The position numbers were made by a program, and so were the translations under genes. From Planctomycetes bacterium GWF2_41_51 (GTDB taxonomy: Bacteria; Planctomycetota; Phycisphaerae; Sedimentisphaerales; UBA12454), in contig MHXZ01000041.1 in NCBI GenBank assembly GCA_001825665.1, positions 1-36,836 on the forward strand: a stretch of 36,836 nucleotides of DNA, written 5' to 3'. How positions within the stretch are numbered: position 1 is the stretch's first letter; each line of letters begins with the position of its first letter. Below the pieces are notes generated by a model. The model did not search any database, was not told where the DNA came from, and saw only the letters and a list, made by a program, of their open reading frames with translations. This document shows positions 25,801-33,263 of this stretch, in pieces.

Positions 25801-26527
25801 AAACTGTACCTAATCGTTCGCCGATACGAAGAACTCTCGGATTCGTACTGCCTTGTATGCTCGGCGCATAAACGCTTCCAGCGGAAGCAGTGCTTCCCAA
25901 TAAACTGCCGTCCTGATAAACCTTGAGAGTATCAGTCGCGGCATTCCATGTCATCGCGATATGACTCCATTTTCCAAGGTAAAGATAAACAACCCTGCTT
26001 TCCTTAACAGGCGTCCCGGAAGTTGTGCCGATAGCAACTTTCAAATAAGTAACACCAGAAGCATACCAAAGATACATCGTATAACCCGCGTTCGGGTCTG
26101 TTGAATAAGCTTTATCAACCAGTACCTGACGCGGATTCTCAGTCGTGGGCAGAACATCTGGTTTAATCCAAACAGCAACAGATAAACTTGCATCAGATTC
26201 TAATGCATCGAGATTGTAGCCATTATTGCTGTCATTTGAGATTTGCCAGTAATCTGTTCCTGTAATTGTGCCCGGACAATTTGCTCCGTTTCCAAATTTT
26301 CCTCCGCCAACTGAATAATCCGCAATGCCGTTAGGATATAAAGACAATCCTCCAATAACTGAATTGGCGGCATTACCTGAAGATTCATTCCAGTGCCACA
26401 AGCCAATAGTGTCTGAATCAACAGTTTCTTCGCTTTGCCAATCACTATATGAAGCTAAAGAGATTTGGCATGTTGAAATAATTAGTAACATTGCGAAAAG
26501 CAGAGTCATTCTGATTTTATTATACAT
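22814..26527 (-). CDS. Large exported protein: three LamG modules, two dockerin-like modules and a glycosidase-like domain
   Basis: The product is about 1,237 residues from the ATG at 26527, with signal peptide MYNKIRMTLLFAMLLIISTCQISLA and GGAG upstream. Three concanavalin A/LamG modules lie near residues 30-265, 276-515 and 525-765, each with WHWNESSGN-type starts, W-H-LAMVWD strands and a repeated 'RIG...F.G.IDDLKIS' end. A dockerin-like segment (about 775-812, GDISGPEGQPDCYIDFYD, LLAEEWL) is followed by a catalytic-looking domain (about 820-1200; GFTAMGPYYG, YFYHVGMTGLDPENF, VWAIQPEELKY, GVEIFSGWRRPEL). A second dockerin-like tail (SDGKINMFDFATMAENWM) closes the protein. It is probably attached at the surface and may bind insoluble glycan. 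The catalytic family was not recognised. The alternative longer start at 26578 lacks a clean signal. Confidence 0.78.
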   Translation of the reverse strand: MYNKIRMTLLFAMLLIISTCQISLASYSDWQSEETVDSDTIGLWHWNESSGNAANSVIGGLSLYPNGIADYSVGGGKFGNGANCPGTITGTDYWQISNDSNNGYNLDALESDASLSVAVWIKPDVLPTTENPRQVLVDKAYSTDPNAGYTMYLWYASGVTYLKVAIGTTSGTPVKESRVVYLYLGKWSHIAMTWNAATDTLKVYQDGSLLGSTASAGSVYAPSIQGSTNPRVLRIGERLGTVYGGFSGKVDDLKISKIAVDYAPYIPVVEDGDYYGWVNEEIVDDKTIGLWHWNESSGNANSAVPGGLPLYRYGLMGYDVGKFGNGALCPGGAASTDYWQIANNIGGMWGVDMDSAGSDPNLSIGVWVKPNQLPTSASPRQMIFDKANSHAPIAGYQMYLWYENSNSSVYLRAVIGTTAGARVQAQTNITNLTVGQWTHLAMVWDADDDTLRLYEDGAQIAAATDAGKIYRPSDGYNGATMYLLRVGNRIGSAFGTFNGVIDDLKVSRAALKYVLPPPPPVTGPYYDWLNDYNGTDAYSVALWNFDTPHASGLGTGQSAKDVITGDTQKLYLYGSPTIVTEGKFSWGLHLPGDQNGLDYTQVIGGGAGIFPSGSDSSLSVECWLNINDVSGQSIQYIFDKQYADKNGFKMYLSRDQIADPGIATPDYRLHFVTGDGTTTVGVSEVLSWEQGKWYHVAGTWDANSDTAKLYRSGNLVAAVSSPGMQIANSTQNLRVGQRLGAAYWTFDGTIDNARISNNAYNYSFDCDLANLPMWSQGDISGPEGQPDCYIDFYDVALLAEEWLNGEYGSFFDAAPDYSVGYDDDKLYPNGKIFGFSFYSVTEPDIYNLKNDGFTAMGPYYGSTPGNYLDEANSLGLKYFYHVGMTGLDPENFVLPSDSEIQSAVTAQVNAVKNDNTIAVWAIQPEELKYNQPNQMHYLQVAADAIRAADSAQGRPVWMYETNNRTDDHLAVSVAHQDLCGKGMYTNFTGNQNNRIYCKWTIEQELNAIGLSNPSATAIAVPEMFVDPDAQFAYLIPIWARHDVYLSLITGAKGVEIFSGWRRPELTNYFDEYYQGYASVARELNGDLNLGHVFLFGQRRSDISVTIMSGPATASMTTPEAYTASSINYANIADTTGARYLFLVNSANSDVTVNISGLPTETIRRQDIFDSTDYAAMNGDNFSVTLAPLAVKCYRFVPGGADISGPTGISDGKINMFDFATMAENWMECENPEDLQCQ

Positions 26528-26565
26528 ATCTATCTCCAGTAATATCTTCGCGCAGTTTTCCAAAA

Positions 26566-26624
26566 CGTATGACAACATACGGAAGGGTTATTTATTTTTT
26601 AGAAACTTCGTGCCTAAGCACGAA
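26566..26624. promoter_or_regulatory. Two hairpins between the LamG/PEP-CTERM gene and the triple-LamG gene
   Basis: TTCGTGC-CTAA-GCACGAA (26607-26624) is a perfect 7-bp stem 4 bases after the LamG/PEP-CTERM stop and is followed on the minus strand by a short T-rich stretch. CGTATG-ACAA-CATACG (26566-26581) is a second perfect stem closer to the next start. The first could be a leaky terminator that lowers expression of the following 1,237-residue protein. Confidence 0.45.
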
Positions 26625-26627
26625 AAC

Positions 26628-27467
26628 TTATTTACGTTTTCTAATTAAGGTCAAACCAAGAGTGATAAGTGCTATTGTTGCAGGTTCTGGAACTGCGTAT
26701 TGAATCGCAATATCATTGATTTTAAGGTCATCTATTGCCCCATTGAAAGTGCCGTAGCTGCTGCCGATTCTATTTCCTACACGCAACAATTGTGGATTTG
26801 TACTTCCGGTAACGCTCGGAGCATAAACGCTTCCTGCTGAGACGGTACTTCCGAGGACCTCTCCGTCCTGATACATCATTAAAGTGTCTGCATCAGCATC
26901 CCAGACAAGAGCAAGATGTGTCCATTCTCCTGAAACAAGACTGATAACACTGTTTTGCAGAACAGATGTGCCGGCCGTCGTTCCGATAGCCGCTTTTAAA
27001 TAGATATTGCTACTAATACTGTCATACCATAAATATAGTTCATATCCCGCGCTCGGTGTATTTGAATATGCTTTATCGAAAATAACCTGTCGAGTTGAGG
27101 CTCCTGTAGGTAATACGTCTGGTCTTATCCATACTGCCGCAGACAAACTTGAGTCCGGCCCAATAGCATCCATACTACGCCCATTGCCGTTGTCATATCC
27201 AATCTGCCAATAATCTGTAGAAGCTACTCCGCCGGGACTCAAGGCCCCATTACCGAATTTACCTGCCGTGTAGCCCATATTGCCTGTTCGATTTAAAGAT
27301 AATCCGCCAGACACCGAATTGACTGCATTGCCTGATGAAGCATTCCACTGCCATAAACCGACTGTTCCTGCGGTAACGGTCTCAGCTTCCATCCAACCAT
27401 AGTATGGCACAGCCGAAACAATCGTACTCAATACTATAACGAACAATAAAACATAATTCTTTTTCAT
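26628..27467 (-). CDS. LamG-domain protein with PEP-CTERM anchor
   Basis: The product is about 279 residues from the ATG at 27467, preceded by GGAGGAAG. The signal peptide is MKKNYVLLFVIVLSTIVSAV. A single LamG/concanavalin A-like domain (WQWNASSGNAVNSVSGG, SLSAAVWIRPD, EWTHLALVWDADADTL, RVGNRIGSSYGTFNGAIDDLKI) ends in VPEPATIALITLGLTLIRKRK. The domain is close in sequence to the LamG modules of the next gene, indicating recent shuffling or duplication of the module. LamG folds bind carbohydrate or protein. The PEP-CTERM tail directs it to the envelope or matrix. It follows the regulator by 42 bases on the same strand and is likely co-transcribed from the lacI promoter. Confidence 0.85.
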   Translation of the reverse strand: MKKNYVLLFVIVLSTIVSAVPYYGWMEAETVTAGTVGLWQWNASSGNAVNSVSGGLSLNRTGNMGYTAGKFGNGALSPGGVASTDYWQIGYDNGNGRSMDAIGPDSSLSAAVWIRPDVLPTGASTRQVIFDKAYSNTPSAGYELYLWYDSISSNIYLKAAIGTTAGTSVLQNSVISLVSGEWTHLALVWDADADTLMMYQDGEVLGSTVSAGSVYAPSVTGSTNPQLLRVGNRIGSSYGTFNGAIDDLKINDIAIQYAVPEPATIALITLGLTLIRKRK

Positions 27468-27509
27468 AACAACTTCCTCCGTCCAAAAAAATAACAATTT
27501 CTTCTTCTA

Positions 27510-28526
27510 CTATTTACTTTTAACGGCAGCCGACGACTGCCTGACTATCAGATTGACCGGCATAACTATACTTTCACCATAATCCTGCCCATCAATTATT
27601 CTCATCAAAGCATCGACAACAGTTTGAGCATATTTATCACAAGTTCTGTCCACTGTAGTTAGTGACGGCGAAAATAACCGAGCGATCGGTAAATTATCGA
27701 CGCCAACAACGCTTATATCGCCGGGAACATCGATGCCGGCATCTTTTAATTCAGCAATGATTCCCATCGCCAGCAAATCACCGGCGGCGAAAACAGCCGT
27801 TGGCCGATTTTTCATATCAATAATTTTGCGAGCTGCTGTTTTTCCTTCTTCCATATCGAAGCTTGATTCTATAACCAATTGTTCATCACTTCCAAGCCCG
27901 GCAACCGCCATAGATTGGCAATAACCATCATGCCTTCTCATGGCCGCTTCGTTTGAATGTTTGCCGATAAAAGCAATTCGCCTATGTCCGTTCGAAAGCA
28001 GATGAGTAATTACCTGTCTCGCTCCGTCCGCATCGTCCAAAAGAACACAACTGACTTTTTTAGCAAAGATATTACGGCCGAGAACAACAGTAGATACCGG
28101 ACTTTCATAAAGCGCCTGACGGTCCTCTTTGTCATTAACACTACTGCCAAGAATTATTCCGTCAACTCCATAGCCTCTTACTTCATCCAACACTTCTTTG
28201 ACCGGCATAGCAGAAACAGAACTGTGAAAGAATGTCTTATAACCATAAGCAGATATCGTCTGGGAAATATAATGAAATAATTCGACATAAGAAATGTCGC
28301 GCGCTAATTCAACCGAAGAAAAATTGAATACAAATCCTATGGTTTTGGTTTTGCCCTTTACTAATCCTCGAGCAAGATGATTTGGTTGATAGCCGAGTTT
28401 CTTGGCGGCGCCGTGAATTTTTTTCCTGGTAAGATCAGATACACGGCCGCTTCCCTGCAAAGCCATAGAGACCGTTGCTGCGGATGTCCCTACCTTTTTA
28501 GCTATGTCATAAATTGTAACTGCCAT
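27510..28526 (-). CDS. LacI-family transcriptional regulator
   Basis: The product is 338 residues. It opens with MAVTIYDIAKKVGTSAATVSMAL, the LacI helix-turn-helix, followed by GYQPNHLARGLVKGKTKTIGF at the hinge and a periplasmic-binding-protein-type effector domain (DGIILGSSVNDKED, VLLDDADGARQVITHLLSNGHRRIAFIG, AVFAAGDLLAMGIIAELKDAG, DISVVGVDNLPIA). It binds a sugar and loses DNA affinity. Palindromes TTAATCGATTAA (28573-28584) and relatives flank its own promoter and that of the divergent GH2 gene, so it probably controls both. The downstream LamG gene is 42 bases away, so the regulator may be the first gene of the whole operon. Confidence 0.92.
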   Translation of the reverse strand: MAVTIYDIAKKVGTSAATVSMALQGSGRVSDLTRKKIHGAAKKLGYQPNHLARGLVKGKTKTIGFVFNFSSVELARDISYVELFHYISQTISAYGYKTFFHSSVSAMPVKEVLDEVRGYGVDGIILGSSVNDKEDRQALYESPVSTVVLGRNIFAKKVSCVLLDDADGARQVITHLLSNGHRRIAFIGKHSNEAAMRRHDGYCQSMAVAGLGSDEQLVIESSFDMEEGKTAARKIIDMKNRPTAVFAAGDLLAMGIIAELKDAGIDVPGDISVVGVDNLPIARLFSPSLTTVDRTCDKYAQTVVDALMRIIDGQDYGESIVMPVNLIVRQSSAAVKSK

Positions 28527-28547
28527 AACTTACTTGTCCTGCTTTAT

Positions 28548-28584
28548 CTAATCAATTGAGCTAACGAATAATTTAATCGATTAA
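28548..28584. promoter_or_regulatory. LacI-type operators at the lacI promoter
   Basis: TTAATCGATTAA (28573-28584) is a perfect 12-bp palindrome with a central CG, typical of LacI-family operators, and it covers the spacer and -10 of the lacI promoter. CTAATCAATTGA (28548-28559), with 9 of 12 matches, lies between the promoter and the lacI start. Confidence 0.65.
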
Positions 28585-28598
28585 GCAAAATATGTCAA
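28570..28598 (-). promoter_or_regulatory. lacI (whole-operon) promoter
   Basis: On the minus strand a perfect TTGACA (28593-28598) is followed after 17 bp by TAAATT (28570-28575). The palindrome at 28573-28584 overlaps it. Given the tight downstream gene spacing it may drive the whole 16-kb operon. Confidence 0.6.
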
Positions 28599-28787
28599 GC
28601 AATATTTTTTAAAAAATATCTCAGGCTATTAATGATGTTGTTTTGCATTTAATAAGCGTATTCCTATAACATATTATATTACAAGAACTTAATTGTTGTA
28701 TCTCAATTTGCAAAATAAAAGAAACATTTAATATTACATGTAGCTAAAACTAATCTATATAATAGTATAAGAATGAGCCCGATAATT

Positions 28788-28799
28788 CTAATCGGTTAA
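28788..28799. promoter_or_regulatory. LacI-type operator beside the GH2 promoter
   Basis: CTAATCGGTTAA matches the TTAATCGATTAA palindrome at 10 of 12 positions and ends 2 bases before the -35 of the GH2 promoter. Confidence 0.55.
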
Positions 28800-28801
28800 A
28801 C

Positions 28802-28830
28802 TTGACATTCACTAAACTTGCGGGTATATT
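28802..28830 (+). promoter_or_regulatory. Sigma-70-like promoter of the GH2-GH20 pair
   Basis: A perfect TTGACA (28802-28807), a 17-bp spacer and TATATT (28825-28830) lie 32 bp before the GH2 start. From the lacI start to here nothing else is recognised apart from the operators. Confidence 0.7.
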
Positions 28831-28861
28831 CGTAAGAACCTGATTTCTATAATTTAACGAG

Positions 28862-31360
28862 ATGTATATGGACAAAAAACTGCCTGATATTTTTATTATT
28901 CCTGATTGTGACCATTCTAAAATAACGGTATGTTTTACTTCATTGCCGGAATACACAAACCTTCACTGGTCAGTTATGGATGGGACAGAGCTTTTCTCTA
29001 AAGGCCTGTCTACAATCAAACCGAATAATAAAATCTGTTTTGACATTGATATGTTTAATTTTATACCGTGGTCTCCGGAACATCCGTGTTTATATACACT
29101 CAAGTTAAAATTCTCCGGCAATTACGACAACCTTGAAGTTTCCAAACATTTTGGTATGCGGAAGTTTTCCATAGAAGGAAAACAAATATATTTGAATAAT
29201 CAACCACTCTTTATTAGAGGTTACATTCGCGGCCGAGATGCTCATGACCATCCCAACTTATTAAATCTTCCACCTGCACAATTCTACGCTAAAAATATCA
29301 GGATGGCCAAAGAACTCGGTTTCAATTTTGTTCGTTTTCATTCACGTGTGCCTTCGAAAGAATTCTTTGAAGCCGCCGATGAACTTGGTATGCTGATTCA
29401 GATTGAGCTTAGAAACTATGATGCGGCAGAACATAATGATTTTCTGACAGACCAGGGGCAAATGCTTGACAAACAAAGATGGATTCAAATTATACAAGCT
29501 CTTCGCAATCATCCATCTTTAATGGTTTATTGCATGGGCTGTGAAATACCCAATAACGGGAAAAATCCCTACACACTCGAAATTTATAATCTTGTCAAAC
29601 AAATGGACCCGACGAGAATTTTTCTCGATAGCTGCGCAAGGGGTGAATTTGATCGCAGTGCTACCGATATAGATGTTCAGCATATGAGCTATTTTTATCC
29701 TTATGGAAAAAACAGAAATATGTTCGAGGATTGCTATAATTGGTCAGTGAACGGTTCAACAAGGGACTTAGAACTGATTACCGAATTCGGCCAGCAGCAC
29801 ATTTGCAAGGTTAAAAGAAATTTATGTACTTCAAGACCGATTATAGCTCACGAAATTTGTCATTATACAGCTTTGCACGATTTGGACAATTTGGAACAAA
29901 AGTTTTCTAAAGCTAATCAGGCAAAACCCTGGTGGCTTGACGAATTGAAAAAACTGGTAAATTTGAAACATTTAGAAAACGATTATCCAATGCTGTTTAA
30001 AGCAAGCAGACATTTCCAGTTCCTTAGCTGGAAATTAGGTCTCGAGGCTGTAAGAATGAGCAAATTACTCTGCGGCTTTCATTTTCTGCAGCTTTCAGAC
30101 ACTGAGAAATATGAAAATAGCAATGGATTATTGGATTGCTTCGATGACCTCCAATTACTGACTCCAGAAAAATTCCTGCAATTCAACGGCCCCACTGTCG
30201 TACTCGCCGATTTGCCGCTAAGGACATTTTTGGAAAAAGAATTTCTGCAAATCCCTGTTGTTCTTTCGCATTTCGATTCGAAAATTAAAGGAACTGCTAA
30301 TTTCTCTTTTACCTTATATGATAAAATCAAAAATAAAATAATAGCCTCCGGCCAGATGGAAAAATTTGATATGAATAAGTTAGGCAGATACGAAATCTGC
30401 CGGGTAGAAATCGAATTGCCCGCAGCAGCCGAGCCGAAAGCATTATCAATTATTTTCAATCTTTCGAATGACGCGAAAACATTTAAAATCGAAAATTCGT
30501 GGGACATCTGGGTATATCCGAACAGGGCCTTAGAAATCGCTCCTTTGGCCTGCACATTTTTAGCGGATATCAATATCACCGGCCGATACCCGCAGATAAA
30601 ATCCTGCGGTTCTGCCGAGAATCCGCAAAAACTGATTATCGCCAATAATTTTAGCAAAGAAATATTTAATCACCTGTCTGATGGAGGTGATGTGTTGATG
30701 TTGTACCGAGTCGGGCAAACACGAGACAGAAAAACTAAAGCACAGAAAGAAAAGTATTATCTGCCGACAACATGGGACAGATTTAAAGCGGTTATATGGG
30801 ATCGTGGAACAAATTGCGGCGGATTTATCAGACAAAGTAATGCGTTAAACAATTTTCCGCATCAGGACTTTATCGATATGCAGTTTTTCGGCCTTATCGA
30901 TGATTGCGACAAAATCGTTCTCGATGATTTCCCCTGCGATATCGAACCTATAATTCAAGGAGTCGATAAAGCGGCACGCGATCGTTTTGATGTTCATACA
31001 TATAAGCTTCGTGGACTTCAACCCAAATGGACTTTAAGAAAATTCGCTTATATGTTTGAAATAAGAGTTGGCCTCGGAAGATTATTCGTAACTGGATTTA
31101 ACTTTACAAAGCTTTCGGAAGGAATTCCCGAAGTTTGCGCGATGTTTGAATCGATTATTAAATATATTAGCTCAGACAGCTTTGCTCCAAAAACATCCAT
31201 CAATCCTGACGAACTGGAAGATTATCTGCTTCGAAAAGGTAAAGAGCCTGCTATTAAAGAACGAAAAATGACTCAGTTCTGGCAGCTCGATGAAGAACCT
31301 CTGGAATCACAGGAATACTGGCATCAAGCTGAACAATATGTTGATGAATCTCCTTGTTAA
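28862..31360 (+). CDS. GH2-family glycoside hydrolase, N-terminally reduced
   Basis: The product is 832 residues and cytoplasmic, because no signal peptide is visible. A short Ig-like domain (about 20-100, SPEHPCLYTLKLKFSG, FGMRKFSIEGKQIYLNNQPLFIRG) leads into a TIM barrel: GFNFVRFHSRVPSKEFFEAADELGML, LRNHPSLMVYCMGCEIPNNG (acid/base Glu228) and TSRPIIAHEICHYTA (nucleophile Glu331). These match the GH2 consensus of beta-galactosidase, beta-glucuronidase and beta-mannosidase. The N-terminal jelly-roll usual in GH2 is absent; an in-frame TAA shortly before the ATG argues against a longer start. The C-terminal 400 residues carry beta-domains. A weak ribosome-binding site precedes the start. The GH20 gene follows 51 bases downstream. 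Confidence 0.85.
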   Translation: MYMDKKLPDIFIIPDCDHSKITVCFTSLPEYTNLHWSVMDGTELFSKGLSTIKPNNKICFDIDMFNFIPWSPEHPCLYTLKLKFSGNYDNLEVSKHFGMRKFSIEGKQIYLNNQPLFIRGYIRGRDAHDHPNLLNLPPAQFYAKNIRMAKELGFNFVRFHSRVPSKEFFEAADELGMLIQIELRNYDAAEHNDFLTDQGQMLDKQRWIQIIQALRNHPSLMVYCMGCEIPNNGKNPYTLEIYNLVKQMDPTRIFLDSCARGEFDRSATDIDVQHMSYFYPYGKNRNMFEDCYNWSVNGSTRDLELITEFGQQHICKVKRNLCTSRPIIAHEICHYTALHDLDNLEQKFSKANQAKPWWLDELKKLVNLKHLENDYPMLFKASRHFQFLSWKLGLEAVRMSKLLCGFHFLQLSDTEKYENSNGLLDCFDDLQLLTPEKFLQFNGPTVVLADLPLRTFLEKEFLQIPVVLSHFDSKIKGTANFSFTLYDKIKNKIIASGQMEKFDMNKLGRYEICRVEIELPAAAEPKALSIIFNLSNDAKTFKIENSWDIWVYPNRALEIAPLACTFLADINITGRYPQIKSCGSAENPQKLIIANNFSKEIFNHLSDGGDVLMLYRVGQTRDRKTKAQKEKYYLPTTWDRFKAVIWDRGTNCGGFIRQSNALNNFPHQDFIDMQFFGLIDDCDKIVLDDFPCDIEPIIQGVDKAARDRFDVHTYKLRGLQPKWTLRKFAYMFEIRVGLGRLFVTGFNFTKLSEGIPEVCAMFESIIKYISSDSFAPKTSINPDELEDYLLRKGKEPAIKERKMTQFWQLDEEPLESQEYWHQAEQYVDESPC

Positions 31361-31411
31361 TTTGACAGCTTAAATTATAATTAAATATTTCGCAGATTGG
31401 ATAAAACACAA

Positions 31412-33001
31412 ATGATCGGCTTTCACATTGATATGAATATTGGGCAATTCACGGCAGCCTATCTTGAAAAATGGCTGAAAGAATTCGCTGCTTTAGGTTA
31501 TGACGCCATAATTTGGGAAGTTGAAAATAATATACAATGGCAAACTTGTCCCGAATGCGCATCGCCGGATGCTTTCACAAAAAATGAATTCAAAGACATA
31601 CTAAAACTGTGTAAAAGTCTCGGGATGGAAAGCATTCCGCTTCTTCAGACATTAGGACACTGCGAATACGTTTTAAAAAATAGTAAGTATAAATATCTTG
31701 CGGAATTGCCGGATAAGATAGACCAGTACTGCCCTTTGCACCCGCAGTTAACCGATTTTCTACATCAATGGATTGATGAATATCTTGATTTGTTCGGCCC
31801 AGTTCGTAAATTTCACATCGGTGCCGATGAAGCAAGCAATTTAGGCCAATGTCCGCGCTGTAATGAATTTGTACAAAACCATTCGCTGTCCTCCTTGTAT
31901 GCTCAACACATTAATAATGTCAGTCAATATTTGATAAATCGCAACATTCAGCCGATTGCCTGGGCTGATATGATTCTGAAGCATCCGGAGGAAATAAATA
32001 AACTTTCTAAAAAAATTATTATTGCAGACTGGATGTACGATATCTATCGAGGCAGCGGAAAAGTCTGGGTTTGGGGCAAAGGTTTACAAACAAATGAGCA
32101 GTTAGATGACAAAACACTTGATACGTTCGGCAGATTTTTGTTTCCTGACGGTGATGAACCCGGCAAAGAACCGGAAACTTTTTATACAGCTGATTTCCTT
32201 GCAGCCAATGGTTTTGCGACAATAACTTGTCCTTCGTCAAGCTGCTATGGCGACAACGTCTTTGCACCAAGGGCTTATTATCATATGAAGAATATTTATG
32301 ATTCTATCAGAAAAGGCTGCGATGACGGCATTTCTGGTTCAATTTTAACAAGCTGGACAATTCGTCTTTTCCCATGGGAATTACAAAGAATGTGTATCGA
32401 AATGGCTCCAGCCATAGCAACTAACACTGCTGTTACGCTTGAGGAACTTGAACAAATGTTTTTAAAAAAACATTTTGGCGTTACCGATAAAAGTTTCTTC
32501 AAAGCTTGCGGATCGCTTTCAAAATCCTGCCTGTTTTCATATAATGGCAGTTTAGGATTCGATAAAGATGCTGAGCCTGTATCTCCTGAACACATTGATA
32601 AAACCATCAAAAAATTAATTAATGACAATCTTCTCGAAAAAGAATTAGACAATTGCCTCAAAAGGCTTAACGAATATGAGCAGGGTCTGAATCTTTTAAA
32701 TGATTTTATGAACGTTGCTAAAAAAGGACATGAACAAATTCAGTACTGGCAGCTTGCCGCCCGAAATCTTATTAACAGGGCTCAAGCAGCGATTTGTTTG
32801 CTGAAAAATGCAAATCAACCGACCGATGCAGATTTACAAAAAATACCATCTGTATTAGATGCGTTGCGCCAACTGAAAATCGAAACCCGAAATATGTATG
32901 AGCCCACTATCAAATCGTCAAGACTTAATGATTTTCTGCATTGGATATACGATGCAGTTGAGAAGGACTTATACAACGGCCTTAAAAAACTGCGCTCGTG
33001 A
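31412..33001 (+). CDS. GH20-like beta-N-acetylhexosaminidase
   Basis: The product is about 529 residues from the ATG at 31412 (MIGFHIDMNIGQFTA); a TTG start at 31397 adds five residues. It is a TIM barrel with the GH20 catalytic Asp-Glu pair in KFHIGADEASNLG (Asp139/Glu140 from the ATG). ECASPDAF, PLLQTLGHCEYVL and SILTSWTIRLFPWELQ are further landmark strands, and a helical C-terminus follows. GH20 enzymes remove terminal GlcNAc or GalNAc by substrate-assisted catalysis. There is no signal peptide, so the released N-acetylhexosamine would arise inside the cell, next in sequence to the deacetylase pathway. Close spacing with GH2 suggests sequential removal of sugars. The common N-terminal GH20b domain is absent, which fits the 'short' family branch. 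Confidence 0.82.
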   Translation: MIGFHIDMNIGQFTAAYLEKWLKEFAALGYDAIIWEVENNIQWQTCPECASPDAFTKNEFKDILKLCKSLGMESIPLLQTLGHCEYVLKNSKYKYLAELPDKIDQYCPLHPQLTDFLHQWIDEYLDLFGPVRKFHIGADEASNLGQCPRCNEFVQNHSLSSLYAQHINNVSQYLINRNIQPIAWADMILKHPEEINKLSKKIIIADWMYDIYRGSGKVWVWGKGLQTNEQLDDKTLDTFGRFLFPDGDEPGKEPETFYTADFLAANGFATITCPSSSCYGDNVFAPRAYYHMKNIYDSIRKGCDDGISGSILTSWTIRLFPWELQRMCIEMAPAIATNTAVTLEELEQMFLKKHFGVTDKSFFKACGSLSKSCLFSYNGSLGFDKDAEPVSPEHIDKTIKKLINDNLLEKELDNCLKRLNEYEQGLNLLNDFMNVAKKGHEQIQYWQLAARNLINRAQAAICLLKNANQPTDADLQKIPSVLDALRQLKIETRNMYEPTIKSSRLNDFLHWIYDAVEKDLYNGLKKLRS

Positions 33002-33056
33002 TTGGCGACTTGCGAAGTAAGATCATTTTAAAACTACTTTCATCCGGAAAATCTTA

Positions 33057-33224
33057 TTATTCTTGTCTCAGCAATCGCACAGGGCCGAGCATACCTTCCG
33101 AAACGGGCTGTCTGTCCCCGTAAGGCACAAAAATTCATAGCTCCGGACATTTTTGCTTGTCAAGGCTGTAAAAAATCCCTTTTAAATGAATATTTTCTTC
33201 GTGTCTATCTATATAATACTGCAT
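33057..33224 (-). pseudogene. C-terminal gene remnant with an in-frame TGA
   Basis: From the ATG at 33224 the frame reads MQYYIDRHEENIHLKG and IFYSLDKQKCPEL, then TGA, then IFVPYGDRQPVSEG and MLGPVRLLRQE to a TAA. Both halves look coding and share the frame, which suggests an Arg codon (CGA) turned into TGA. The 'EGMLGPVRL' ending resembles C-termini of some jelly-roll glycosidases, but I cannot name the family. No gene body lies upstream, so it is a remnant, most likely the end of a gene that once stood here. Confidence 0.35.
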
Positions 33225-33263
33225 TGTGCATCGCGCAAGTCTTAAATGTAAAAAATGTTAAAA

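Noticed and set aside
26566-26581. CGTATG-ACAA-CATACG as a LacI operator
   Set aside because: Its sequence is unrelated to the TTAATCGATTAA sites and it is more likely an mRNA hairpin.
28750-28956. Minus-strand frame across the lacI/GH2 intergenic region
   Set aside because: It covers a strong promoter and the start of the GH2 gene, and looks like chance.
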